Of a DNA stretch of 64,000 nucleotides, positions 26,846-36,180 are shown one piece after another. Below the pieces are notes generated by a model. That model ran no database searches, was not told where the DNA came from, and was given only the letters and a program-made list of their open reading frames with translations. Made by a program: the position numbers and the translations under genes. Every line of letters starts with the position of its first letter. Within the stretch, counting starts at the first letter, position 1. Origin of the DNA: CBDBES01 sp965204465 (GTDB lineage: Bacteria; Spirochaetota; Leptospiria; Turneriellales; CBDBES01); the NCBI GenBank assembly GCA_965204465.1, contig CBDBES010000002.1:992001-1056000 (forward strand), given 5' to 3'.

Positions 26846-28414
26846 TTAGATCCCTTTATATGATATTTCTTTTTTTTCACCTTTGGCTAATTTTATTTTT
26901 GATTCATTGATGGCATCTATGAATGCTCTTGCAGAGGCTTCTACAATATCCGTAGATGTTCCTTTTCCATAATAAACAATGTTATCAATTTTGAGGCCTA
27001 CCATCGCTTCTCCCATGGCATCTTTTCCTTGGGTAGAAGGAGTGATATTAAAATATTCCAGCCATGTTTTGGTTTTAGTTGCTTTTTCAATTGCTTTAAA
27101 TAAGGCATCAACTGGACCATCCCCTTCGATTGCCTCTACTGTTATAGATTGCTCAAAATTGTTTTTTGAATCAGATATCGTTACAGTTGCCGTAGGAGTT
27201 ATAGATGATCCTGAAGTAATTTTAAAATCTTCCAAGCGAAATTTTTCTTTTTTTAATAAAGAAAGCTGATCATCTAAAATAGCCCATATATCTTCTACAA
27301 AGACTTCTTTCTTTTTATCTGCAATTTCTAAGAAACGCTGGTACGCTTTTTCAAAATTAATTTTTGAAGATTCTATTCCTAATTCTTTTATCTTATTCTT
27401 AAAACCAGATCTCCCTGAATGTCTTCCTAAAATAATGCTACTTCCATTAATCCCAATGGATTCTGGAGTCATGATCTCATAAGTAAGGCGATTCTTAAGC
27501 ATTCCATCCTGATGAATGCCAGATTCATGAGCGAATGCATTAAGGCCTACAATGGCTTTATTCCTTTGGACTATCATGCCAGAGAATTTTGATGTCAATC
27601 TGGATGTTTTATATATTTCCCCGGTTTTGATCCCTAATTTAAAAGGATATACATTATGTCTTGTCTTAATAGACATGACCACTTCTTCCATAGCAGTATT
27701 ACCAGCCCTCTCTCCTATTCCATTGATGGTGCATTCTATCTGGCGCGCTCCGTTTAATACAGCGGATAGTGAATTACTTACAGCCAGACCAAGATCATTA
27801 TGACAATGAGTGGATAAGATCGCCTTATCAATATTAGAAACTCTTTCCTTTAAAGTTCTAAACAAATTGCCATATTCAGAGGGAGTGGTATAGCCTACTG
27901 TATCAGGTAGATTGATGGTGCTAGCCCCTTCTTCTATTACAGCTTCTGTGACCTCTATCAAAAAATCTATATTACTTCTAGTAGCATCTTCTGCCGAAAA
28001 TTCTACATCTTCTACATGATCTTTAGCCATCTTTACGGCTTCCCTGGCCATCTTTAGCACCTCAGAAGATTTTTTATTTAGTTTATGCTTCATATGAATA
28101 TCACTGGTAGCGATAAATACATGTATGCGTGGTTTCCTGGCATTTTGAATAGCCTTTGCTGCGGTTAAAATATCTTCTTTTTTGGCTCTTGCAAGTGCAG
28201 CGATTTTAGGGCCTTGTACTTCTTCAGCCACTCTTTGTACAGTTTTAAATTGTAATGGAGATGATATAGGAAAGCCTGCTTCAATAGTATCAACATTTAA
28301 ATGAGCTAACTGATGCGCTATAGCTAATTTTTCGTCTTCATTCATAGCTGCACCTGGGCACTGCTCACCGTCCCTTAAAGTAGTGTCAAAAATAGAAATG
28401 TAATCTTTGTCCAT
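26846..28414 (-). CDS. leuA: 2-isopropylmalate synthase
   Basis: 522 residues, the usual length. The HMGL-like barrel begins I-F-D-T-T-L-R-D-G-E-Q-C-P-G, with I-E-A-G-F-P and L-S-T-H-C-H-N-D-L-G-L-A for metal and substrate binding, G-I-G-E-R-A-G-N, and H-E-S-G-I-H-Q-D-G. The C-terminal LeuA dimer domain (about 390-505) for leucine feedback is present. It condenses acetyl-CoA with 2-oxoisovalerate, the first step to leucine. Q-C-P-G rather than citramalate-type sequence supports LeuA. No leuBCD nearby. An IS3 remnant lies just upstream of its start. Confidence 0.95.
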   Translation of the reverse strand: MDKDYISIFDTTLRDGEQCPGAAMNEDEKLAIAHQLAHLNVDTIEAGFPISSPLQFKTVQRVAEEVQGPKIAALARAKKEDILTAAKAIQNARKPRIHVFIATSDIHMKHKLNKKSSEVLKMAREAVKMAKDHVEDVEFSAEDATRSNIDFLIEVTEAVIEEGASTINLPDTVGYTTPSEYGNLFRTLKERVSNIDKAILSTHCHNDLGLAVSNSLSAVLNGARQIECTINGIGERAGNTAMEEVVMSIKTRHNVYPFKLGIKTGEIYKTSRLTSKFSGMIVQRNKAIVGLNAFAHESGIHQDGMLKNRLTYEIMTPESIGINGSSIILGRHSGRSGFKNKIKELGIESSKINFEKAYQRFLEIADKKKEVFVEDIWAILDDQLSLLKKEKFRLEDFKITSGSSITPTATVTISDSKNNFEQSITVEAIEGDGPVDALFKAIEKATKTKTWLEYFNITPSTQGKDAMGEAMVGLKIDNIVYYGKGTSTDIVEASARAFIDAINESKIKLAKGEKKEISYKGI

Positions 28415-28474
28415 TAGCTAATGACATAAAAAAAGAGAACTTAGTATAAAATCAAGCATTTTTTTTGTACAACT

Positions 28475-28671
28475 TACAATAACCAATGCCGTTAGGCTGT
28501 ACTTTGTACACATATCTTACACACTAAGAAGCTATTTTAGTCATTCTATTCCGATGGAATCTTTGATATGGCGTCAAGTTATTTAATGAAGAGTGCGGGC
28601 GGATCTTATTATACCAATTCACAAAGTTATCTACGATAGTCTGAATCTCAATAATGCTCATTCCAGTATTT
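28475..28671 (-). pseudogene. IS3-family transposase fragment, second copy
   Basis: Nearly identical to 3465-3664. On the minus strand it reads I-V-D-N-F-V-N-W-Y-N-K-I-R-P-H-S-S-L, then L-T-P-Y-Q-R-F and a stop at 28524-28526 where the other copy reads through. The TACAATAACCAATGCC terminus is at 28475. The upstream catalytic part is lost. Confidence 0.85.
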
Positions 28672-28689
28672 TTATGTATGCCTCCTGTT

Positions 28690-29100
28690 TTTTCACTCCA
28701 TGGATACAGCTTTTGTTTCTTCCTTCTTTCAGCTTACTTTTGTAGATAGATGGCTGGTTTGGCACGCAGGCATGGATGCCTGCGAAACGGAACGCCCTGT
28801 GACATGGAAGTCACAGCGCGTGGGTTTTCTCACCCTACGGACACAGTTCTTTTTTCCCTTATTTATTTCTTCCTAACTTACTTTTGTAGGTAGACTATCG
28901 GTTGGGAATGCGGATTATTTTCACCCTACCCCCCGTTTTTTCTTTTCACTCTATGGATATGGGTCTTTCTTTCTTCTTTCTTTCCATCTTACTTTTGGGG
29001 TGCAAAACACGGATGTTTTGCATGGGCAGACGACTTGACAGGAGGTCAAGTGTCTGGGGTGATCATTTGGGGACGCAGGCATGGATGCCTGCGAAATGGA
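28690..29100. repeat. Composite hairpin array A
   Basis: Three units of about 120-140 bases, each starting with TTTTCAC, YCTA and YGGA (28693, 28829, 28945), then a pyrimidine-rich tract and TTACTTTTG. GC-rich hairpin cassettes follow the first and third units. The perfect palindromes are CGCAGGCATGGATGCCTGCG at 28765-28784 and again at 29074-29093; CTGTGAC/GTCACAG with loop ATGGAA at 28797-28816; TGCAAAACA/TGTTTTGCA with loop CGGA at 29001-29022; ACTTGAC/GTCAAGT with loop AGGAG at 29033-29051. Arms differ but the loops are variants of one ATGGA sequence. It occupies the whole space between the IS3 remnant and the IS1182 element; no convincing gene is present. Confidence 0.8.
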
Positions 29101-29104
29101 GCCT

Positions 29105-31065
29105 GGGGCTGTCTAAAAAGGCTTACGAGAAAAAGTCTATTATAATTACTTGTCAGGATAAATCGATTTTGCTCTATTCTACGTTATGTCTCAGAATAAT
29201 TCACTTTTATTTACAGACCTGCCTCCGCAAGAGGTAAATGATAAGAAATATCTACACAGGCAGGTAACCTTTAAGGAATACGATACAGGACAGAGAGAGC
29301 TTTTTCCGGAGGATATTGAGCAATCCCTGCCTAAGTTTCATATTGCACGCTTTATCAAGCTTGCTATGGACAAAATCAATATTGATTCTCTTATATCCAG
29401 CTATAAAGGTGGGGGAGCCAGCGCCTATAATCCCAGGTTATTGTTAAGTGTGTGGCTTCTGGCTCTTACTTACAAGACCTATAGCTGTCGTGGGGTAGCT
29501 AAATTGCTTAGAGAGAACATTGCCTTTAAGTGGCTCAGTGGGAATAAGATCATAGATTTTCGTACCCTGAATAATTTTCGTTCTCGTTTAGAGAAAGATA
29601 TAAAAAAGATATTCCAGGAGGTGATTCAAATAGGTATAAAGAATGGTATTATTACTGCTAAAGATATTTTCATAGATCATTCTAAATTCGAGGCAGATGC
29701 GAATCGTCATAAGGTGATCTGGGGCAAGCGTGTAAAAAACCAAACAGCGAAGATAGAATCAGAGTTAGACATGCTTTTTTCCTATATTTCTCGCATTGAG
29801 AAGTCAGAGGGTAAAGAATACGGTAATGGTGATTACTCTGAGACAAGTAACAGGAACTTCTCGGATTCTGATATAGATAAGATGATCACAGATGTTAATT
29901 CACAATTAAAAACAAGAAATATAATTATTCAAAATTATTATTAGGTAAGCGTAGGAGCTATTCGAAGACAGACCCCGATGCGATAGCTATGTTTCAAAAA
30001 GACGAAGTGATCAAGCCTGGATATAATGAGGGTGTTGCCACGAGTGATGGGTTTGTTTTAGATTACTCCATCTCGCAGACCTCAGGTGATACTGATAAAC
30101 TGATTGATTTAGTCGATGGCACAGAGAAAAATACAGGCGTAAAAGCAGATTCGGTTACAGCGGATTCTGCCTATGGCAGTGAAGAGAACTATCAACATTT
30201 AGAAGATAAAGATATAAAAGCTAATGTGAAGTATTCTACCTATCATCCTGAAAAGACAAAAAAGTATCATCAGGCAAAGGTTTGCAAAGATCAGTTTCTT
30301 TATGAAAAATCATCTGATACTTATCGCTGTCCTCAGGGCAAGGTGCTGACATTTATTAAAGAGAAGTTATCAAGAAAAACAGTTAACGGTTATAGAGCCA
30401 ATGTTAAAGTCTATTCCGCCAGAGAAGAAGATTGTTCTGGTTGTTCATTAAAACAGTTCTGCACCAGGGGCAAAGCCCGTAGTCTTCATATCAGCGCTAA
30501 TTATGACAGACTAAAAGTTAAGGCGAGGAAGCAGCTTCGCAGCTCTGAGGGGCGGGCTTTATCGAAACGCAGAGGCTTTGAGGTAGAGACCATTTTTGGT
30601 CATAAGAAACGGAATATCATCATGCAATATGCTCCCGGCTGTATCAGTGATGATGATTGTACCACCGTATCCAGACGGATATGCAGGGGGCATTGATAAA
30701 GTCCGAACAGAGACAGGTATGTTCTATACCAGCTATAATTTAGTAAAGATGTATCGGTATGCGATGAAGCAATTTTCTTCCTATGCTTATGGTTTAGACC
30801 GTCTTGGATCAGGGGATCATGGGAGAGGTGCGCCCCTCTTATTCGGAAAACAGCCTACTGGCTGCGCAGGGGGCTAAAAAGAAGGTAAAAAAAGTGATAT
30901 TCAGGAAAAAAGTCACTTTAAATGAGATAAAACCCAAAAATATAGAAATAAAACTATACCTCCAGCCCAGCCGCAGGCTGTTCCCCAAATACTACTCAAA
31001 AGACTCTTATTAAGCGCCTGTATTGGCAAAGTCAATGAAAAATCACTCCCTTTTTAGACAGCCCC
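29105..31065 (+). mobile_element. IS1182-family insertion sequence
   Basis: Perfect 16-base terminal inverted repeats, GGGGCTGTCTAAAAAG at 29105-29120 and its complement at 31050-31065, enclose 1,961 bp with one transposase reading direction. The ends and size fit IS1182. The transposase is frameshifted at least twice, so this copy should be unable to move on its own. No clear target duplication is visible. It is inserted directly beside hairpin array A. Confidence 0.88.
29186..30877 (+). pseudogene. IS1182-type DDE transposase, frameshifted
   Basis: The coding region is spread over three frames. Part one (29186 to about 29912) has the N-terminal DUF772-like domain (Y-N-P-R-L-L-L-S-V-W-L-L-A-L) and F-I-D-H-S-K-F-E-A-D-A-N. 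A one-base loss in an A5 tract near 29912 shifts to part two, with G-V-A-T-S-D-G-F-V-L-D-Y, the catalytic V-T-A-D-S-A-Y-G-S-E, a cysteine-rich insert (C-S-G-C-S-L-K-Q-F-C) and R-G-F-E-V-E-T-I-F-G-H. Near 30630-30690 it shifts again into G-G-I-D-K-V-R-T-E-T-G-M-F-Y. Combined length of about 560 residues is normal for the family. The first shift could in principle be recoding, but two breaks favour decay. Confidence 0.88.
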
Positions 31066-31118
31066 CCGTTTTTCCATTTTTAAAAGTTGAAATGCATCAA
31101 TGAATAGATTTTGATTAT

Positions 31119-33239
31119 TTACTCTATTTCGGTGACTACTACAGACTCTACTGGCCCTATATAACGCAGGCTTTCCCATAGGTCTATAGATCGGCCGGAT
31201 TTTGTATTTTCTGACCAGCTCCTTCTGCCAAAGCTCGAAGTTGTCAGAAGAACCTCTATGGGAGATCTGGATTTTAAGAATGCATCTATGGTATGCTGAA
31301 AATTGAAATCAGGATTATAAGATCTAAGTAGAGCCGCTGATCCAGCCACAAGGGGGGCTGCAAATGAAGTGCCGGCTAGAAAATTATATTCATTGCGTAT
31401 AGCAGTGGGTCTGGACTCATAGATGGATACCTGAAGACTCGAATCAGGAGTAATAATAATACTAGCCTGACCCTGCCCAGTCTTGCCTAGAAAACGAAAG
31501 CCTACATAACAAGTTGAACTTCCATCGCAGCTTTTGAGTCTAAAAATTTTCTTCCATAGTGTTTTTGCTATGGGGGAACTGGTCCAATTGGTTTTATCTG
31601 TGCTGTGTACAAGAGAGAGTTGGTTTTCAGATCCGCCTAAGGTAGCAAATAAACCTAGTATACCAATCTCTATGGCTTGCGGGCTACTAATGCCAGATAG
31701 ATCTAATTCTTTGTAGATAAGGCTTTCTATGTCTTCCGCATAATTTGGTTTAGAGCTGCTAGAAAAGGCTGCTGTGCAGTCTGGGGCCAGAGAAAGAAAT
31801 TTTCGAGTAGACCCAGCAAGCTCGCACTGTAAATAATTCCATCTGAAAGCACCCTTCGTATGTTCAAGGGTCCAATCCAGATCTCCCATAGAGTCTTCAA
31901 AGTCCAGATTAAAATGGCTTGTTTCTTTAAGCGAGCTGCTCCATGTAGTTAATATATTAGATCCGGGAGCGGCTAGATCTACTTTTCTTTCTGCTCTGAC
32001 TGGATTCGTGTCTCGATTTGAATATGTAATATGGCCGCGTATGCTTCCTCCGGCCACACACAGAATATTAGGATTGTCATAACAGCAAGGAAAGGTGCAT
32101 TGCCTGCCAGACTTAAAATCCGCCCTTGAATTTCCTGCGGCGGCCACCACTAGTATATCGGCTGCTTGCGCCCTGTCTATAGCCTCTTTAAACAAAGATG
32201 AAAACTGAAAATTGGCTACGCTCAAGTTAATGATCTTTGCACCGTTGTGTCTGGCGAAGTCTATGGCCTTTACCAGATTTGAGGTAAGTGCAGATTCAGT
32301 ACTCAATACCTTAATGGCCATGATAGAGGCATCCCAGCAAACCCCTGATACCCCCTTATTGTTATTGCCTACAGCTCCTATGACCCCAGCCACACTTGTA
32401 CCATGGTTGATTTCACTCATTGGGTCCTTGTCTTCATCCACGAAATCATAGCCATGTATACAGTCTCCTAAAGGGTCACCATTGTGATCAAGACAAGAAG
32501 CCCCATCCCATAGGTTTTCCTGTAAGTCTTCATGAGTGTAGTCTATCCCGCTGTCAATTACAGCCACGGGTACGCTTCTGCAATCTGTGACGTTGGACCA
32601 AACAGCAGTGATATTCATGGATAGTGCTATAGATGTTCTTAAATTCCTTCTTATCATAGGGCTGCCTAAATCTCCATGTCTTATGTCCATAAATCGATAT
32701 CTATAGGATTCGTTAAAAGGGAAGTTAGAATTACTCAGATGCCACTGGCACTGGAAGAGAGGATCGTTAGGAGAGATCATCATCATGTGGCGGGGGGTAC
32801 CAGTTAAAGGAGTTGGGAGGTTACATGTGTTCAAAATATTGAGAACCGTGGTAGCAGATTGCATTAGTGTATATACATCATTGACCTCTATAGAGCGAAT
32901 GCCGTCCAGAGGTTTCAGGAGTTTTACAACATTTTGTACTGGAGTATTGGGAGGAATACTCAAGAGTAAAATTTTTTCCCTATTGATGGTACTCTCTTCA
33001 AAAACAGGAATTCCTATGGAATTTATTAAGAGCCTGCTCATCTCTTGATATAAAGAATTCCTTTGTGTATTTGAAATAGTCTGCTGAAAACGGACTATGA
33101 GTTCAGGGGTGTCTGGGTACAATGCCTCAGCAGAATGGGAATGATTCATGTTACTGCCTTGTATAGTCAACAACAGAAAACACAGAAGAAAAAGTAATGC
33201 ATAAGAATTAGACAGATATTTGATTTTCATATTTCTCAT
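31119..33239 (-). CDS. Subtilisin-like serine protease (S8), secreted
   Basis: 706 residues with a signal peptide. After an inhibitor-like propeptide (about 45-125) comes the S8 domain with all three catalytic sites: V-A-V-I-D-S-G-I-D (Asp), N-H-G-T-S-V-A-G-V (His) and L-A-G-T-S-F-A-A-P (Ser), the last near residue 630. Between His and Ser sits a large insertion (about 440-600) with a beta-rich, cysteine-containing sequence, a plausible binding module. Its ATG overlaps the stop of the PKD lipoprotein gene (TAATG), so translation is coupled and the two are likely partners on the surface. Predicted extracellular protein degradation or processing. Confidence 0.92.
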   Translation of the reverse strand: MRNMKIKYLSNSYALLFLLCFLLLTIQGSNMNHSHSAEALYPDTPELIVRFQQTISNTQRNSLYQEMSRLLINSIGIPVFEESTINREKILLLSIPPNTPVQNVVKLLKPLDGIRSIEVNDVYTLMQSATTVLNILNTCNLPTPLTGTPRHMMMISPNDPLFQCQWHLSNSNFPFNESYRYRFMDIRHGDLGSPMIRRNLRTSIALSMNITAVWSNVTDCRSVPVAVIDSGIDYTHEDLQENLWDGASCLDHNGDPLGDCIHGYDFVDEDKDPMSEINHGTSVAGVIGAVGNNNKGVSGVCWDASIMAIKVLSTESALTSNLVKAIDFARHNGAKIINLSVANFQFSSLFKEAIDRAQAADILVVAAAGNSRADFKSGRQCTFPCCYDNPNILCVAGGSIRGHITYSNRDTNPVRAERKVDLAAPGSNILTTWSSSLKETSHFNLDFEDSMGDLDWTLEHTKGAFRWNYLQCELAGSTRKFLSLAPDCTAAFSSSSKPNYAEDIESLIYKELDLSGISSPQAIEIGILGLFATLGGSENQLSLVHSTDKTNWTSSPIAKTLWKKIFRLKSCDGSSTCYVGFRFLGKTGQGQASIIITPDSSLQVSIYESRPTAIRNEYNFLAGTSFAAPLVAGSAALLRSYNPDFNFQHTIDAFLKSRSPIEVLLTTSSFGRRSWSENTKSGRSIDLWESLRYIGPVESVVVTEIE

Positions 33240-34315
33240 TACTCCGGTAGCTTAACAGAGACTACTCTCCCCCCATTCGTATTCAAAGAGGAAAACGCGT
33301 AGATCTTTATATATTGATAGCAGCTTTTTATTACAAGGGTGGTACTGGTAGGGGTTTTAGGACCTGGGTCTTCATAATCTATATTCGTACAATGGCTGTC
33401 TCTGGTTGTAAAGTCTTGGGAAATACCATAACAAATTCTGTATCCCCCTCCCTCTTGGTTTACTAACTTTTCTGGTCTGGCATCCCAGTTTATGGCATAT
33501 GTCTTTCGACTATCCGTACAAGACAGTTCAAATATTTGCCTAAAAGTATCTTCTTCCCCCTCGTCCCCAAATGCAGTCAGAACAACAATGTATTCTCCTT
33601 CTTTAGTATAGGTATGTGTAGGCGATTCTTCTGTACTGGTATTTCCATCCCCAAAATCCCATTCATATTTGTTGGCATCTACACTTTTGTTGGTGAAATC
33701 AACAGTAAACAGGCTGTTTATCGTATAACTAAATAAAGCCTCAGTATTTATCTCATCCGGCAGAATAAGGGTCAGACTCGAGGTATCTTCTTTCCCGTCG
33801 TCTCTAAATGCAGTCAGAACAACAATGTATTCTCCTTCTTTAGTATAGGTATGTGTAGGCGATTCTTCTGTACTGGTATTTCCATCCCCAAAATCCCATT
33901 CATATTTGTTGGCATCTACACTTTTGTTGGTGAAATCAACAGTAAACAGGCTGTTTATCGTATAACTAAATAAAGCCTCAGTATTTATCTCATCCGGCAG
34001 AATAAGGGTCAGACTCGAGGTATCTTCTTTCCCGTCGTCTCTAAATGCAGTCAGAACAACAATGTATTCTCCTTCTTTAGTATAGGTATGTGTCGGTGAT
34101 TCTTCTGTACTGGTATTTCCATCCCCAAAATCCCATTCATATCTATTGGCATCTACACTTTCGTTGGTGAAATCAACAGTAAGGTTATTTATCGTATAAA
34201 TAAATGAAGCCTGGGGAAATATAGGATCAGACCGTTTTGTACAATGGTAAGCCGGAGCTATAAATAGGATCCATAATAAGAACAAAAATAGGGAATTCAT
34301 TTTTATTAGCTTCAT
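33239..34315 (-). CDS. PKD-repeat lipoprotein
   Basis: 358 residues from the ATG at 34315. The frame extends to a TTG at 34336, but that would lie at the predicted transcription start. The signal ends P-A-Y-H-C, an unusual lipobox. Three PKD domains of 79 residues follow, each with Y-E-W-D-F-G-D-G-N-T-S-T-E-E-S-P and H-T-Y-T-K-E-G-E-Y; copies two and three are almost identical in DNA. The last 90 residues are different and contain four cysteines. PKD domains bind protein or polysaccharide in secreted hydrolases. Because the subtilase gene is translationally coupled behind it, I infer a substrate-binding or anchoring partner. Confidence 0.82.
   Translation of the reverse strand: MKLIKMNSLFLFLLWILFIAPAYHCTKRSDPIFPQASFIYTINNLTVDFTNESVDANRYEWDFGDGNTSTEESPTHTYTKEGEYIVVLTAFRDDGKEDTSSLTLILPDEINTEALFSYTINSLFTVDFTNKSVDANKYEWDFGDGNTSTEESPTHTYTKEGEYIVVLTAFRDDGKEDTSSLTLILPDEINTEALFSYTINSLFTVDFTNKSVDANKYEWDFGDGNTSTEESPTHTYTKEGEYIVVLTAFGDEGEEDTFRQIFELSCTDSRKTYAINWDARPEKLVNQEGGGYRICYGISQDFTTRDSHCTNIDYEDPGPKTPTSTTLVIKSCYQYIKIYAFSSLNTNGGRVVSVKLPE
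33549..34225 (-). repeat. 237-bp tandem PKD-coding repeats
   Basis: The phrase beginning ATGCAGTCAGAACAACAATG recurs at 33571, 33808 and 34045, a strict 237-base period equal to 79 codons. Identity between units is nearly complete, including the linkers, so unequal exchange could change the number of PKD domains. Confidence 0.9.
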
Positions 34316-34530
34316 CTGATATTTATGCCAAGTCAAAAAAAATATATTATCTAAGGATAGTATGTCAACTATTTTTTTTTATATATATGGGGATTCATTT
34401 TTATTAACTTCATCTGATATTTATGCCAAGTCAAAAAAAATATATTATCTAAGGATAGTATGTCAACTATTTTTTTTTATATATATGGGGATTCATTTTT
34501 ATTAACTTCATCTAATATCTATGCCAAGTC
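34296..34530 (-). repeat. 98-bp tandem repeat of promoter and start region
   Basis: The segment starting TTCATTTTTATTARCTTCAT recurs at 34296, 34394 and 34492 with a constant 98-base period, the third copy being partial. Each full unit carries the sequence that encodes the first codons of the PKD lipoprotein plus its promoter. The upstream copies therefore have ATG codons followed by early stops, and two complete promoter copies point at the gene. Confidence 0.9.
34341..34368 (-). promoter_or_regulatory. Sigma-70-type promoter of PKD-subtilase operon
   Basis: On the minus strand TTGACA (34368-34363), a 16-base spacer and TATATT (34346-34341). An identical promoter lies 98 bases upstream (34466-34439) because of the tandem repeat. 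The predicted start near 34334 gives a leader of roughly 20 bases before the ATG at 34315. Confidence 0.6.
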
Positions 34531-34563
34531 AAAATCCGACATCAGAAGTTAAGCTGCTTATGA

Positions 34564-35094
34564 TCAATAAGCCCTTTTATACCAGGATTTCACTAATTGT
34601 TTGATCAAAACTTCACTTTTGATCAGCTTAAATTTTTTGACTCCACTATTCTTAAATAAAGGAATACCTTCCCCTAATAAAGTGGGAATCGTTGTAATGA
34701 TCATTTCATCAATCAAATCCTTTTCCAAAAAGCTTTGAATCAATTTTCCCCCATCAATATAAAAATTAGACATCCCTTGATTTTGTAGATCAGTTAGCAA
34801 TACATCGATATTACTATTAACTAAAAATGCTTTGTCTTTTAAAACTTTGGGAATCTCTTTTAAAGTTGAACTTAAAACATACACAGGTTTTGTATATATC
34901 CAATTGTTTGCATATTGTGCAACAAAATCAAAAGTGTTTTTTCCCATAATAATTGCATCCATGTTTTCTATAAAATCAGAAAATCCCAAATCATCGTTTG
35001 TAGGATTATCTATATCCATCAAAAAATCAACACTGCCATTCTTATTAGCGATGTATCCATCCAAACTGGTTGCTATATAGACTTTACATTTCAT
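34564..35094 (-). CDS. Dihydrofolate reductase-like / RibD C-terminal domain protein
   Basis: 176 residues from the ATG at 35094, which follows a GGGG-rich ribosome site; an upstream ATG at 35136 would add 14 residues that do not fit the family. The start K-V-Y-I-A-T-S-L-D-G-Y-I-A and the middle I-M-G-K-N-T-F are hallmarks of the RibD-C/YwjB-type dihydrofolate reductase fold, as is I-D-G-G-K-L-I-Q. The end T-T-I-P-T-L-L-G-E-G-I-P-L-F is also typical. Such proteins bind NADPH, but substrates are mostly unknown. Single gene, no deaminase domain, not part of a riboflavin operon. Confidence 0.82.
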   Translation of the reverse strand: MKCKVYIATSLDGYIANKNGSVDFLMDIDNPTNDDLGFSDFIENMDAIIMGKNTFDFVAQYANNWIYTKPVYVLSSTLKEIPKVLKDKAFLVNSNIDVLLTDLQNQGMSNFYIDGGKLIQSFLEKDLIDEMIITTIPTLLGEGIPLFKNSGVKKFKLIKSEVLIKQLVKSWYKRAY

Positions 35095-35325
35095 TTTTCC
35101 CCTTTTTGAGATAATTTTAACATCCACTTTTGCCAATAACTCATTCTATCATAAATTGCAATATATAGATATATGCCTGTCTGTAAATGCTTACATAATC
35201 AGGATATACTATTTTGTATTACATTTACGATCTTTTCTGTACCGCCTACTGAAAATTTTTAGAATTCAATTAATTATTATTTATATTGACATTATGTAGT
35301 ATTCTAAAAGAATGCTCACTTAAAG

Positions 35326-36180
35326 ATGATATCTACTCCTATATACCAAACTAATAAAGAAGACAATGATCCTGTTTTAGATCTGGAAACATCTCGTATT
35401 TCAAAGACTTCTTCAATGACCGTTTCTCTATTTGGCTTTACTTTTTATAGAGTTACTCTAAAGAACTTAGTAAGTATTACTCTGCAAAAAATTGGTCAAC
35501 TCTCTAAAACAAAGAGAAAAGTAAGATCAAATTTAAATTGTGTATTCCCATTTGATCCTCTTTTGCTCATGCAATTTAGAAAAGGGAATTTATATAAAAA
35601 AATAAATGATTCTGGCTTCTTGAATCTACCTATAGGTGCAGGCATTCAATGGATGTCACGGCGATTTAAAAAGGAGATTCCAGAGACTATTTCTATTTCT
35701 GATTATACAATGAATTTGATCAGGCTCGCAGAAGCAAAGGCATATAGTATTTTTTTGTTTGGTGGTAAGCATGCTTCTATTGAAAAATTATTCTTTAATT
35801 TAAAAAGATTCTACCCTGGATTACAAATTGTAGGCCGCCACCATGCCCGCTTAAATGAAGAAGAATTAGAAACAGTCACAAAAGCAATTGTGAAGGCAAA
35901 TCCGCATATCATACTGGTAGGCATTGAGTATAAGAAAAGTATTGATTGGATGCTAAAACAAGAACAAAATCTAATAAATAGTGATTCTGTCATAGTGCAT
36001 TTGGGAGAAGATATAAGTATATTAACTGGAGAAAAAAAGAATGCACCTTCTTTTTTTAAAAAAAGAAATTTAGTTTGGCTCTGGTCAATTTGCAAAAATC
36101 CTCTATCATGGTTTCGCTTCTTCACAGTTATCCAATGGATACTCTATTCATTGATTGCAGCACTAATAAGGAAAAAGTGA
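35326..36180 (+). CDS. WecG/TagA/CpsF family glycosyltransferase
   Basis: 284 residues. The GT26 core is recognisable: F-D-P-L-L-L-M-Q-F near residue 75, G-A-G-I-Q-W-M-S-R-R, F-L-F-G-G-K-H-A-S-I-E, Y-P-G-L-Q-I-V-G-R-H-H, and a C-terminal W-L-W-S-I-C-K-N-P-L-S-W-F-R-F. The usual V-G-L-G-x-P-K-Q-E motif is replaced by V-G-I-E-Y-K-K-S, so it is a diverged member. An atypical 60-residue N-terminal extension precedes the domain. The family adds the second sugar to undecaprenyl-linked glycans (teichoic acid or enterobacterial common antigen type). Its end abuts the convergent esterase stop with no spacer. Confidence 0.75.
   Translation: MISTPIYQTNKEDNDPVLDLETSRISKTSSMTVSLFGFTFYRVTLKNLVSITLQKIGQLSKTKRKVRSNLNCVFPFDPLLLMQFRKGNLYKKINDSGFLNLPIGAGIQWMSRRFKKEIPETISISDYTMNLIRLAEAKAYSIFLFGGKHASIEKLFFNLKRFYPGLQIVGRHHARLNEEELETVTKAIVKANPHIILVGIEYKKSIDWMLKQEQNLINSDSVIVHLGEDISILTGEKKNAPSFFKKRNLVWLWSICKNPLSWFRFFTVIQWILYSLIAALIRKK

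Noticed and set aside
28902..29237. Open plus-strand frame of 111 codons across hairpin array A
   Set aside because: It only reads through the palindromic repeats and ends inside the IS1182 element; no ribosome site, odd composition (repeated M-x-C-M-G-R phrases from the stems).
29900..29960. Programmed frameshift in the IS1182 transposase
   Set aside because: The A5 tract would allow a -1 slip, but the family is not known for recoding and a second break downstream makes decay the simpler reading.
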